DNA of 64,000 bases from Myxococcales bacterium. Its GTDB lineage: Bacteria; Myxococcota; B64-G9. Below, in pieces: positions 24,445 through 34,059 of the stretch. The stretch spans positions 1 to 64,000 of the forward strand of contig JAAZNF010000084.1 in the NCBI GenBank assembly GCA_012798435.1. The letters are read 5' to 3'. Under the pieces are notes generated by a model that was not told the DNA's origin, searched no databases, and saw nothing but the letters and a program-made list of their open reading frames with translations. Made by a program: the position numbers and the translations under genes. How positions within the stretch are numbered: the stretch's first letter is position 1; each line of letters opens with the position of its first letter.

Positions 24445-27400
24445 ATGATGACGAGAGCGTTCGGCAGCCTGCTGGTCCTGGCTCTCTCGCTCGGCGCCGG
24501 AACGGCGCGCGGAGCGACGGGGCTGCGCAACTTCCCCGTTCGGCTGGAGAGCGCCGCGGAGATCGCTCCGCCCTTGCTGGTGGATTTCGACGGCGACGGT
24601 CGGCCCGAGATCGTGGCCGCGGCCAGCTACCGCATCACGGCGCTGCGCCCGGACGGTACGCCGCTTCCCGGCTTCCCGCTGGAGCTGGCCCGGGGCGCCG
24701 GCGTGGCGACGCCGCTATGCGCCGGGTCTTTCGGGACCCAGAGCCGCGAAGTGATTTTCTTCGGCAGCGAAGACGGCGCCCTGTGGGCCGTGGACGGTTC
24801 CGGCAAGCCGCTGCCGCAGTTCCCGCTGAAGCTCCCCCGGCCGCTCTGCGCGGCGCCGACGCTCGGTGACGTGGACGGCGATGGCCAGGCCGAACTCGTG
24901 TTTGGCACGCAAGACGGACAGCTACATGCGCGCACCTTTCAAGGGACGGAGGCCGCCGGCTTCCCGGCGCGCCTCTCGTCACCGCTGGTCACGCCGGTCA
25001 CCGTCGGCCGCTTCGCGGTCAACGAGGGGGTGGTGCTGCTGTTCGGTGACGAGGCCGGCCGGCTCCACGCCTGGCACAAGCCCAACCAGGAGGCGCCAGG
25101 GTTCCCCACCGAGGCGCGTTTTCTTCTTTCCTCGCAGCCGGTACTGGGTGATCTCGACGACGACGGTCGCTTCGACATCGTGTTCGGGTCGCGCGACTAC
25201 AAGGTGTACGCGCTGCGAGCCGACGGCAGCGAGCTTGCGGGGTTTCCTTTCACCACCGGCTACCGGGTGTATGGGACGGTGGCGCTGGGGGACCTGGACG
25301 GGGATGGCGTGAGCGACGTGCTGGCGGCCTCCGGGGACGGAAAGCTCTACGCGCTCAAGGGGAGTGGCCAACCGGTCAGAGGGTTTCCGGTCGCCGTTGG
25401 ACAGCGTGTCCGTAGCGGCGTGGTCCTGGGCGACCTGGACGCGGACGGAAAACTGGAGATCGCTCTCGGAAGCGATCGCCAGGGATTGGTGGTGTTGCGC
25501 GCCGACGGATCGGCCTACCCGGGTTTTCCGTTGCCGCTACCCGAGGGGTCCTGGGTGACGCCCCTCATCGGCGACATCAACGGCGATGGCCTGGTGGAGG
25601 TCGTGGCCGTCTCCCGCAGCGGGAGCGTTTTCGCGGTCAAGCTGCTCAAGAAGGGAAAGCTCGCCTCCGAACCGGTCTGGCCGATGGATGGTCGGGACGC
25701 CCGGCGCAGCGCCGTGACCCGGCCCAACCCGCCCCGCTACAGCGCGTTGCGCATCACCCCCGAGTCGCCGAGCACCACCGATGTGTTACGGCTCGAGTAC
25801 CGCTTTCACGATCTCGACGGCGACCCGGAGCCGGCCACCGTCATCCGGTGGTGGAAGAACGGCAAGCACCTGCCCGAGTTGGACGGGGCGCGGGAGGTCC
25901 CTGCCGCGGCCACCCGCAAACACGAGCGCTTCAAGTTCACCCTCCAGGCGCAGGACGGCGCGCGTGCCTTCGAGAGCCCCGAGGTGGAGATCCGCAACAC
26001 GCCACCGGGCCCGCCACGGGTGCGGATCCTGCCCGAGGTGGCGCGGCGCGCGGACGATCTCAACATGAAGATCGAGCAAGAATCCGCCGATCCGGATGGC
26101 GATCGCATCCGCTACAGCATCACCTGGCTGCGCGATCGCGCTCCGCTCAAGGGGTTCGACAAGTCCACGGTGCCATCGGCGCAACTTCGCAAGGGGCAAC
26201 GTTTCACGGTGGTCGTGACTCCGCACGACGGCGAGGCCGCCGGCCCGCCGGGTCGGGACAGCCGGATCGTCTCCAACACCCCGCCCGGCGCGCCTCGCGT
26301 GCGCCTGGAGCCCGCCCGCTCCACCGTGACCCAGTCGATCTCGGTGGTCTTCGAGCAGCAAGCCGTGGACCCCGACGGGGACCCGGTCCGGTACCGGTTC
26401 GCCTGGGAGGCGGCCGGCGAGCGCCTCATGGTTCCTGAGGGCGCATCGGTGTTGCCGGCGGGTTTCGTCCGCAAGCGCCAGAGCGTTCGGGTCACGGTCA
26501 CCGCCAGCGACGGCGAGGAGGATGGAGGAGCCACCGACGCCAGCGCCGAGGTGCAGAACACGCCGCCCACCGCTCCCCTGATCCGTGTCCATCCGGTGGC
26601 ACCGCGCCGGGGGGACGATCTGCGGGTGCTGATCGAGAAGCCTTCGTTGGACGTGGATGGCGATGCGGTGGGCTATGCTTATCGCTGGCAGAAGAAGGGT
26701 GGCGCGGTACAGGCGAGTAGCGGGGCCATCCTGCCTGGAGCAGAGATCCGCAAGGGAGAAACCTGGATGGTGCAGGTTTCGCCCCAGGACGGCGAGCGCC
26801 AGGGGGCCCCGGCGACGGCCGAGGTCGTGATCGGAAACACCCCGCCGCAGCCGCCACGGGCGAAGCCCCAGAACCCGCGGCCCGGCACCGGCGAGGACCT
26901 GGTGGTCCAGCTCATCGAGCCAGCGCGCGATGCCGACGGCGACGCGCTCACCCTCGACGTCATCTGGCTGGAGGACGGTCGCGAGATCCAGCGAGGTCGA
27001 GACCTGCTGCGCCTGCCCGCGGCCCGCACGAGAAAGCACGGCCGCTACCTGGCGCGCCTCGTCTCGTCCGACGGATCCGCGGCAGCGCCGGCGGTCGAGG
27101 TGGGTTTCGAGGTTCAGAACACCCCTCCCGGCGCGTGCGAGGTGAAGATCGAACCGCCCGCTCCGGTCCATGGCAGCCCGCTCCTCGCTCGCCTGACGGG
27201 GCCGGTAGCCGACGCGGACGGCGACAGGGTTTCGATGCGATACCGCTGGTACCGCGACGGCGTGGCCATCGAGCCCGGTGCCCAGGCGGAGGCCGTGGCC
27301 GGCGGCGTGGTGAAGAGAGGCCAGGTCTGGACGGTGATCGGCGTACCCCATGACGGCGAGGCCGCAGGCCCGTCCTGCGAGACTTCCGTCACTGTGCAGA

Positions 27401-28263
27401 ACAGCCCGCCTCGACTCGGGCCTGTCTCTATTCAGCCGCCACGCCCGACGGTGGCGGACGCGTTGTCTTTCAAGCTGGAGGCGCAACCGACGGACCCGGA
27501 TGGCGATCCGGTGTCGCTGGACGTCCGCTGGTCGGTCGACGGGCAGCCGCTCCCGGCAGGAGACGGGGTGCGGATCCCGGCCGGGCTGTTGCGAAAACAC
27601 CAGCGAGTCAAGGTTCGAGTGGAGGCTTTTGATGGAGCACTGCCCAGCGGGCCGGTGGAGGCGGAGGTCGAACTGGCCAACTCGCCGCCCGCCGCGCCCC
27701 GGCCGACCATCGAGCCCTCTACTCCGCGGTCGCAAGACGATCTGCGATGCAGCCTGGCAGCGCCTACCCTGGACGCCGATGGCGACCAACTGCGGCACGA
27801 GTTCCGCTGGACACTCGAACGGCAGGGGGGAGCCGGTGCCCGGACAGTTGCTGGCCCGCTGCTCAAAGAGAGCGAGACAAACCGCGCCGAGCGATGGGTG
27901 TGCACGGCCCGCGCCCTGGATGGCGAGGCGGCCGGGCCCGACGGCTCGACCGTGGCGGAGATCGGCAACTCCGCCCCCTCGGCGCCGCAGGCCGAGATCC
28001 AACCGGCCTCCCCGTCGAAGGCCGATACCCTGCGGTGCGTGGTGACGGAGCCAGGCCGGGACCCGGATGGAGACCCGGTGAGCTACCGCTTCCGCTGGAC
28101 CAAGGACGGGGTGGTGCAGCCGTTCGCGTCCGAGACCGACACCGTGCCGGCGCGCTTGCTCAAGGAGAAGGACATCTGGCAGTGTTCGGTGGTGGCCAGC
28201 GATGGCAAGCTGGAGTCGCAACCGGCAGAGAGCCTCGACGTCGTGGTAGGACCAGGGTTGTGA
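24445..28263 (+). CDS. Very large exported protein: FG-GAP/VCBS beta-propeller plus nine Ig-like repeats
   Basis: 1272 residues. The likely start (24445) gives a clean signal peptide (MMTRAFGSLLVLALSLGAG); a longer form from 24403 is possible. Residues about 25-420 contain seven FG-GAP-type repeats with calcium-binding DxDxDG loops (DFDGDGRPEIV, DVDGDGQAELVFG, DLDDDGRFDIVFG, DLDGDGVSDVLAA, DLDADGKLEIALG, DINGDGLVEVVAV), expected to form a propeller. The rest consists of nine tandem beta-sandwich units of about 93 residues, each with a D-x-DGD loop, a Y/W strand and an N-[TS]-[PA]-P junction. No C-terminal anchor or sorting tag is visible. It could be an adhesin or a substrate-contact protein for the neighbouring motility genes. 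Confidence 0.8.
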   Translation: MMTRAFGSLLVLALSLGAGTARGATGLRNFPVRLESAAEIAPPLLVDFDGDGRPEIVAAASYRITALRPDGTPLPGFPLELARGAGVATPLCAGSFGTQSREVIFFGSEDGALWAVDGSGKPLPQFPLKLPRPLCAAPTLGDVDGDGQAELVFGTQDGQLHARTFQGTEAAGFPARLSSPLVTPVTVGRFAVNEGVVLLFGDEAGRLHAWHKPNQEAPGFPTEARFLLSSQPVLGDLDDDGRFDIVFGSRDYKVYALRADGSELAGFPFTTGYRVYGTVALGDLDGDGVSDVLAASGDGKLYALKGSGQPVRGFPVAVGQRVRSGVVLGDLDADGKLEIALGSDRQGLVVLRADGSAYPGFPLPLPEGSWVTPLIGDINGDGLVEVVAVSRSGSVFAVKLLKKGKLASEPVWPMDGRDARRSAVTRPNPPRYSALRITPESPSTTDVLRLEYRFHDLDGDPEPATVIRWWKNGKHLPELDGAREVPAAATRKHERFKFTLQAQDGARAFESPEVEIRNTPPGPPRVRILPEVARRADDLNMKIEQESADPDGDRIRYSITWLRDRAPLKGFDKSTVPSAQLRKGQRFTVVVTPHDGEAAGPPGRDSRIVSNTPPGAPRVRLEPARSTVTQSISVVFEQQAVDPDGDPVRYRFAWEAAGERLMVPEGASVLPAGFVRKRQSVRVTVTASDGEEDGGATDASAEVQNTPPTAPLIRVHPVAPRRGDDLRVLIEKPSLDVDGDAVGYAYRWQKKGGAVQASSGAILPGAEIRKGETWMVQVSPQDGERQGAPATAEVVIGNTPPQPPRAKPQNPRPGTGEDLVVQLIEPARDADGDALTLDVIWLEDGREIQRGRDLLRLPAARTRKHGRYLARLVSSDGSAAAPAVEVGFEVQNTPPGACEVKIEPPAPVHGSPLLARLTGPVADADGDRVSMRYRWYRDGVAIEPGAQAEAVAGGVVKRGQVWTVIGVPHDGEAAGPSCETSVTVQNSPPRLGPVSIQPPRPTVADALSFKLEAQPTDPDGDPVSLDVRWSVDGQPLPAGDGVRIPAGLLRKHQRVKVRVEAFDGALPSGPVEAEVELANSPPAAPRPTIEPSTPRSQDDLRCSLAAPTLDADGDQLRHEFRWTLERQGGAGARTVAGPLLKESETNRAERWVCTARALDGEAAGPDGSTVAEIGNSAPSAPQAEIQPASPSKADTLRCVVTEPGRDPDGDPVSYRFRWTKDGVVQPFASETDTVPARLLKEKDIWQCSVVASDGKLESQPAESLDVVVGPGL

Positions 28264-28294
28264 TCCTCGTCACTGCACCCTTTCGAAAAAAGCG

Positions 28295-28322
28295 TTGACA
28301 TCTCCAAGTGCTGTCTTATAAT
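28295..28322 (+). promoter_or_regulatory. Consensus sigma-70 promoter
   Basis: TTGACA at 28295-28300 and TATAAT at 28317-28322, both perfect, with a 16-base spacer. It lies 66 bases before the ATG at 28388 and probably drives the genes from 28388 to at least the export lipoprotein. Confidence 0.75.
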
Positions 28323-28387
28323 CCAACCTGCGTCGTCTGGTTTTCATCAATGTTCTTGGACGGTTGTAAGGAGCAGGAGGTGTGTGG

Positions 28388-28951
28388 ATGAACAAGGCGA
28401 CGGCGTTGCTTCTTGCCTTTGCGCTGGCGGCTCCGGCATGGGGCCAGCCTCAGTCCGAAGGGCAAGAAGGAGGAGGCATCGCCTCCGAGTTTGAACGCGC
28501 GGCGGCGCTGCCGGACGCGGAGAAGATCGAACGCTCGGCCCAGTACCTCGCCGAGATGAAACAGATCCTGGGCACGGTGCTGAAACTCCTCAAGGAAGCT
28601 CGTGACGAGAAGGACGTCATCAAGGTCAACTGCGTCAATGAGAAGCTCACCAGCATCAAGGGACTGATGAGAATTTCAGAGCAGGCGGACATGGCCCTCC
28701 AGGAAGCCGTGGCCAAAGGCGAGAGCGACACCAGCGCCCACGAGTTCCACAAGCTGGTCATCTCGCACCAGAAGATCAAAATCCTCAAAACCGAAGCCGA
28801 GCAGTGCGTCGGCGAGCTGGCGTTCGCGGTGGGCAAGACCAACGTGGAGATCGAGGTGGATCGGGATGTGGTCCCGCAAGAGGATCCGACCATGATCCCG
28901 CTGCCGGATACTCCGGTGGTGAGACCGCCCGCTGCCAGCCCGTACCAGTGA
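28388..28951 (+). CDS. Small exported helical protein of unknown function
   Basis: 187 residues: a signal peptide (MNKATALLLAFALAAPAWGQ), then an almost fully helical body (about 30-150) with charged heptads (YLAEMKQILGTVLKLLKEAR, HQKIKILKTEAEQCVGELAF) and a short Pro-rich end (VVRPPAASPYQ). Two Cys (in VNCVNE and EQCVGE) could form a disulfide. ATG at 28388 is chosen since AGGAGG lies seven bases before it; the GTG at 28382 is less good. I do not recognise a named family. The perfect consensus promoter just upstream suggests strong constitutive expression, and the genes that follow code for an outer-membrane barrel and a polysaccharide export lipoprotein, so an envelope role is likely. Confidence 0.7.
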   Translation: MNKATALLLAFALAAPAWGQPQSEGQEGGGIASEFERAAALPDAEKIERSAQYLAEMKQILGTVLKLLKEARDEKDVIKVNCVNEKLTSIKGLMRISEQADMALQEAVAKGESDTSAHEFHKLVISHQKIKILKTEAEQCVGELAFAVGKTNVEIEVDRDVVPQEDPTMIPLPDTPVVRPPAASPYQ

Positions 28952-29053
28952 GTGGAAAGGCCTTCGACCAGTGGAAGGCGGGGTTAGGGAATTGTTGTCT
29001 AAATAATGCGATCCGGATAAGGTGGGGCCGGTCGACATTCGAGACTGGCAGAT

Positions 29054-30286
29054 ATGAGAGCAACTTGGAAGACGACGTGGATGGTCCTGTGCGCGATCGC
29101 GGTTCTGGCCGCCGGCCAGCAGGGCTTCGCCAGGGGAAAGGGTATCAAGGCCGGGGAGGGCCGGCTGCACCTGCTTTTCAGCCTCGACTTGGTCTATGAC
29201 ACCAACCCGGGGTATTTCCCCGAGGACGCCACCGGGGATCTGGTGCTCAAGATCCGTCCCGGGTTCGCGCTCAACTTCCCCTCCGAGTCGGTTTCTTTCG
29301 ATATGAACGCCAAGGTCGGGTACGATCGCTACCTGGGCGTGCAGAAGGCCGCGATGCGGGATCTCTCCGCCGTGGCCGGCGAGGCCGATCTCAAACTGGG
29401 GATCAACCCCAACGGGACGGTGAGCTTCTTCCTCGAGGACGTCTTCTCGCGCACCGGTGACCCGCGCTACACCTCCTTCGCCGGCAAATTCAACCGCACC
29501 GACAACGAGGCCAAGGTCCACTTCCAGCTCAAACCCGGCGGCGGGGCCATGATGTTCGACCTGGCCTACGGTTTCTTCCTCGACTGGTTCGACGACAGCG
29601 GGGTGAACGCCACCGCCCTCTCGAGCTACGCCCACCGGGCGTACTTTTCGGGGAAGTGGAAGTTTTTACCCAAGACCGCCGTGGCCATCGATTTCGACGC
29701 CGACCTGCGCCGGTACCCCAACGCCTACCAGGACGGCAGCCAGAACATGGACGTCAATGCCATCCGCGCCACGGTGGGGCTCCTCGGTCAGATCACACCG
29801 ACCCTCTCGCTGGTGGTAAAGGCCGGCTACGGGGACTCGTTGCTACCGTCGCGCACCGGCTACACCGGGTCCGGTTACCGCTCGGCCATCGGCCAGGCGG
29901 AACTCAGCTACACCGCCGGGACCACCTTCCTGCAGTTCGGCTACAGCCGCAATTTCCAGCCGGTGGTGTTGTTCGTGTACTTCGGCCAGGACCGGATCTA
30001 CGGCCGCTTCCGGCAACAGATCGCGGGGAAGTTCGCCCTCTCGGCTGACGTCGGGTTCGACTTCCTCTCCTACGGCACCTCCATCCAGACCGCCAGCCCG
30101 TCCGATCGGACGGACTACTTCTTGACCGCGCGCGTGGCGGCCGACTATTACGCACTGGAGTGGCTGAATTTCGGCCTGGGCTACAGCTTCCAGGGCGTGT
30201 TCACCGACTACACCCAGCCGCTGAACGGCAGCGCCGCCGGCTACCAGAAGCACATGATCGATCTCCACGTCGGGATAGACTACTGA
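29054..30286 (+). CDS. Outer-membrane beta-barrel protein (candidate Wzp-type exopolysaccharide porin)
   Basis: 410 residues with a signal peptide (about 1-27) and then regular amphipathic strands to the end: LHLLFSLDLVYDTNPGYF, VSFDMNAKVGYDRYLG, TSLSYTAGTT-like segments, FLTARVAADYYALEWLNFGL. The chain ends in VGIDY, an aromatic end typical of proteins inserted by the Bam complex. About 16-18 strands can be traced by eye. Its neighbour 40 bases downstream codes for a short polysaccharide export lipoprotein that lacks a pore helix. In Myxococcus, such short Wza-type proteins have been proposed to work with separate 18-strand Wzp porins, so this protein could be the matching porin. That pairing is inference. 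Confidence 0.75.
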   Translation: MRATWKTTWMVLCAIAVLAAGQQGFARGKGIKAGEGRLHLLFSLDLVYDTNPGYFPEDATGDLVLKIRPGFALNFPSESVSFDMNAKVGYDRYLGVQKAAMRDLSAVAGEADLKLGINPNGTVSFFLEDVFSRTGDPRYTSFAGKFNRTDNEAKVHFQLKPGGGAMMFDLAYGFFLDWFDDSGVNATALSSYAHRAYFSGKWKFLPKTAVAIDFDADLRRYPNAYQDGSQNMDVNAIRATVGLLGQITPTLSLVVKAGYGDSLLPSRTGYTGSGYRSAIGQAELSYTAGTTFLQFGYSRNFQPVVLFVYFGQDRIYGRFRQQIAGKFALSADVGFDFLSYGTSIQTASPSDRTDYFLTARVAADYYALEWLNFGLGYSFQGVFTDYTQPLNGSAAGYQKHMIDLHVGIDY

Positions 30287-30325
30287 GCGCACCCCGAGTA
30301 GGATGATGCGGTGAGGTGCGGGATC

Positions 30326-30919
30326 ATGAAACGGCTCTTGGTTTGGTTCGCGCTCTCGTCGATGCTGGGGGCATGCTCGTGGAAGAAGATCCCCGAGACG
30401 CCCGTGGTTTCCGAGGGCGTGGCGGTGGCGGCCTCGACCCTGGGGCCAGGCGATGTGGTGGAGATCAAGGTGTACGACGAGGCCGAGCTCAGCGGCATCT
30501 TCGCGGTGGGCTCGGGCGGGACCGTCAACTACCCACTCATCGGAAGACTGGCGGTGGAGGGCATGACCAGCTCGGACCTGGCCGAGACGCTGCAGAAGAA
30601 GCTGGGCGAGAAGTTCCTGCGCAACCCCCAGGTGAGCATCATCATCCGCGAGTACAACTCCAAGAAGGTCTCGGTGTTCGGCGAGGTCAACAAGCCCGGC
30701 ACCTTCCGCTACGAGGACAACATGACCATCATCCAGGCGGTGAGCATGGCCGGCGGCTTCACCAAGATGGCGAGCAAGAACCAGACCAACGTCACCCGCC
30801 TGGAGAACGGCGAGGAGAGGAAATTCTTCGTCCCGGTGGAGGCCATCGCAGAGGGCAAGACGCGCAACTTCTTCCTCCGCCCGGGCGACATCGTGTACGT
30901 CCCCGAGAGCATCTGGTAG
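30326..30919 (+). CDS. Wza-type polysaccharide export lipoprotein (short OPX form)
   Basis: 197 residues. A lipoprotein signal ends in LGAC (Cys17). The polysaccharide export domain (PES, about 42-118) starts LGPGDVVEIKVYDEAELSG and includes GTVNYPLIGRLAVEG. One SLBB domain (about 120-190) contains KVSVFGEVNKPGTFRYEDNM and the end FFLRPGDIVYVPES. There is no C-terminal membrane helix of the kind that forms the Wza pore, so it would need a partner porin, plausibly the barrel gene just upstream. ATG at 30326 is preferred over the GTG at 30311 because the signal peptide begins there. No glycosyltransferase, flippase or chain-length kinase is adjacent. Confidence 0.88.
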   Translation: MKRLLVWFALSSMLGACSWKKIPETPVVSEGVAVAASTLGPGDVVEIKVYDEAELSGIFAVGSGGTVNYPLIGRLAVEGMTSSDLAETLQKKLGEKFLRNPQVSIIIREYNSKKVSVFGEVNKPGTFRYEDNMTIIQAVSMAGGFTKMASKNQTNVTRLENGEERKFFVPVEAIAEGKTRNFFLRPGDIVYVPESIW

Positions 30920-30931
30920 CACACCCCGCCC

Positions 30932-31966
30932 ATGACCCACCTCGACCGGGAGATCGCATCGCAGCCTGCGGTGCTGGAGCGGCTGCTCGCGTCCCAGTCG
31001 CGCGCGGTGGCAGATGTGGCCCGGCGCCTGCGAGCGGCCTCCCCGCGCGGGCTGCTGCTGGTGGCGCGGGGTTCCTCCGACAACGCAGCGCTGTACGCCA
31101 AGTACCTCCTCGGCGTGCGCAACCGCATGGTGGTGGCGCTGGCCGCGCCCTCCATGTTCACCCGCTACCGCCGCCCGCCGGATCTCTCGGGATACGCGGT
31201 GCTGGCCATCTCGCAGTCGGGCGCCTCGGAGGATCTGTGCGCGGTAACGCGTCAGGCCCGCCGCCAGGGCGCCTACAGCGTGGCGCTGGTGAACCAGGCG
31301 GGTCCGCTCGAGCGCGAGTCCGACGACGTGATCCGGCTCTGCGCCGGTCCCGAGCGCAGCGTGGCCGCCACCAAGAGCTACACCGCCGAGCTGGCGGCCC
31401 TGGCTATGCTCAGCCTGGCCCTGGACGGGACCGCCGCCGAGCGGCGGGAGCTTTCGCGGATCCCGCAGATGGCGGCGCGGGTCCTCTCGGCCAGCGCGGG
31501 CCTCGATGCGGCCGCGGCCCGTTACCGCTACGCGCAGCGACTGTCGGTCATCGGTCGGGGGTACAATTACGCCACGGCCTTCGAGATCGCGCTCAAGCTC
31601 AAGGAACTCGCCTACCTCACCGCCGATCCCTACTCCAGCGCCGATTTTCGACATGGCCCCATCGCCATGGTGGAGCGCGACTTCCCGGTGCTGCTGGTCA
31701 TGCCCGCGGGTCGGGTGTTCGCCGATACGTTCGGCCTGGCCCGCGAGCTGCGCCGCCGCGGTGCGGAGCTTGTGGTGATCTCCAACGAGCGGCGGGCGCT
31801 GCGTCTGGCGCGGGTCCCCGTGATTTTACCGGAGCGCGTACCGGAGTGGTTGAGCCCGATCTTGACCGTGCTGCCGGGACAACTCCTGGCACGACACCTG
31901 GCCGCTGCGCGCGGTTGCCCCCTGGACGCGCCCCGTGGACTGTCCAAGGTCACCCGCACCCGCTGA
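30932..31966 (+). CDS. SIS-domain sugar isomerase, GlmS C-terminal-like
   Basis: 344 residues with two sugar isomerase (SIS) domains and no glutaminase domain. The first domain shows LLLVARGSSDNAALYAKYLL and the phosphate-binding ISQSGASEDLCAV; the second has LSVIGRGYNYATAFEIALKL and DFRHGPIAMVERD. SVAATKSYTAE matches the conserved motif of GlmS-type isomerase domains. It is therefore of the AgaS/FrlB/GlmS-C type and should act on an amino-sugar phosphate. It starts 12 bases after the export lipoprotein gene and is probably co-transcribed; a role in supplying amino sugars for the exported polysaccharide is plausible. The exact substrate cannot be read from the sequence. Confidence 0.85.
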   Translation: MTHLDREIASQPAVLERLLASQSRAVADVARRLRAASPRGLLLVARGSSDNAALYAKYLLGVRNRMVVALAAPSMFTRYRRPPDLSGYAVLAISQSGASEDLCAVTRQARRQGAYSVALVNQAGPLERESDDVIRLCAGPERSVAATKSYTAELAALAMLSLALDGTAAERRELSRIPQMAARVLSASAGLDAAAARYRYAQRLSVIGRGYNYATAFEIALKLKELAYLTADPYSSADFRHGPIAMVERDFPVLLVMPAGRVFADTFGLARELRRRGAELVVISNERRALRLARVPVILPERVPEWLSPILTVLPGQLLARHLAAARGCPLDAPRGLSKVTRTR

Positions 31967-32263
31967 GCCATCAAGACAGAATCTCAACTGGATGGTTTGT
32001 GGTGAGAGCGGTGTGCGCGGTTGAAACCTCTGCGTACGGCGGGCATTTTGCCGTAGAGAAGAGTGGCGCGAGCCGCCAAGCGGCAACGTGAGCGTGAGCC
32101 GGCGCATTTGTCCAGCGGTCGAATGCACGGTCTTTTATGTAGAGCCGGGTTTTCTTTGGGGGCGTGCGTGCAGACGCATGTCCCTTCATGGTTCGGCCAC
32201 ACCCACCCTTTCGGTGTCGCGTCCCGCCGCAAAAGAAGAAAATACAGATCTGACCTGTGATAG
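31967..32263. other. Convergent spacer between the SIS gene and obgE
   Basis: 297 bases without a gene I can support. Short open frames on both strands here do not resemble any family. It holds a few short inverted repeats, such as ACCTG/CAGGT flanking TGATAGT near 32255-32271 (running into the end of obgE) and a TGCGTGCAGACGCAT palindrome-like stretch near 32166. None has the GC-stem plus T-run of an intrinsic terminator. Base composition is lower in GC than in the neighbours. A decayed repeat or an unrecognised small RNA cannot be excluded. Confidence 0.4.
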
Positions 32264-33406
<1,143 letters not shown>

Positions 33407-33676
33407 TCAGTTCGCGGCGCTCGGTGCCGGCTCGACCCAGGCCTGGTGCCGGTGGCGTCCCTGGCGCCGGTAGCGCACCACCCCGTCGCACTTGGCGAAC
33501 AATGTGAAGTCGCGGCCCATGCCGACGTTCTTGCCCGGGTAGATGAGGGTCCCCAGCTGCCGGATCAGGATGTTGCCCGCGCGCACCTTCTGGCCGGCGT
33601 AGATCTTGACGCCGCGCCGCTGGCCGTGGCTGTCACGCCCGTTGCGACACGCGCCCTGTCCTTTCTTGTGTGCCAT
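33407..33676 (-). CDS. rpmA: 50S ribosomal protein L27
   Basis: 89 residues. The start [20 protein letters not shown] is the L27 signature, although the third block, usually GGGS, reads GQGAC here. The basic core [19 protein letters not shown], the [21 protein letters not shown] segment and the overall length agree with the family. No removable N-terminal extension of the Firmicutes type is present. L27 sits at the peptidyl transferase centre. It is 12 bases downstream of rplU and is followed by a terminator. Confidence 0.96.
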   Translation of the reverse strand: MAHKKGQGACRNGRDSHGQRRGVKIYAGQKVRAGNILIRQLGTLIYPGKNVGMGRDFTLFAKCDGVVRYRRQGRHRHQAWVEPAPSAAN

Positions 33677-33688
33677 GGCATCCTCCTC

Positions 33689-34006
33689 TCAGGCCCCGGT
33701 CGAGATGCCGGTGATCTCGATGCAGGTGAACGGCTGGCGGTGGCCGATGGTCTTGCGGTACTTCTTGCGCTTCTTGACCTTGTACACCAGCACCTTGGCC
33801 GCGCGGTCCTGCTCCAGGATCCTGGCGGTGACCGAGGCGCCGCTCACTCGCGGGGTGCCTACCTTGATGTCGGAGGTGCCGCCGATGAGCAGCACGTCGT
33901 CCAGTTTGATCTCCTCGCCTACCGAGCCGGAGAGCTTCTCGACCCTGACACGGGAGCCCTTCTCGACCCGGTACTGCTTGCCTCCGGTGCGAATCACGGC
34001 ATACAT
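33689..34006 (-). CDS. rplU: 50S ribosomal protein L21
   Basis: 105 residues, the normal length. It starts MYAVIRTGGKQYRVEKGSRV, the L21 signature, and contains the C-terminal YKVKKRKKYRKTIGHRQPFT segment with ITGI at the end. L21 binds 23S rRNA early in 50S assembly. It precedes rpmA in the conserved order. The 53-base leader after mtnA contains a short hairpin (CCCGG/CCGGG near 34034-34049) without a T-run, possibly part of an untranslated leader. Its promoter is not obvious; it could be co-transcribed with mtnA. Confidence 0.96.
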   Translation of the reverse strand: MYAVIRTGGKQYRVEKGSRVRVEKLSGSVGEEIKLDDVLLIGGTSDIKVGTPRVSGASVTARILEQDRAAKVLVYKVKKRKKYRKTIGHRQPFTCIEITGISTGA

Positions 34007-34059
34007 GGAACCGCTCCTTGCATTCCAGCACTGCCCGGACCTTGCCGGGGAGCCAGAAG

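Noticed and set aside
24430-24450. GGTTCGAAT sequence resembling a tRNA T-loop
   Set aside because: No acceptor stem, D-loop or anticodon arm can be folded around it, and it lies at the start of the propeller gene.
25786-28221. Long minus-strand open frame of 811 codons opposite the propeller/Ig protein
   Set aside because: Antisense shadow with no domain pattern; the plus strand has regular repeats.
31967-32263. Structured small RNA (6S, SRP RNA or RNase P RNA) in the convergent spacer
   Set aside because: I looked for the conserved motifs of these RNAs and found none; the short inverted repeats are too weak.
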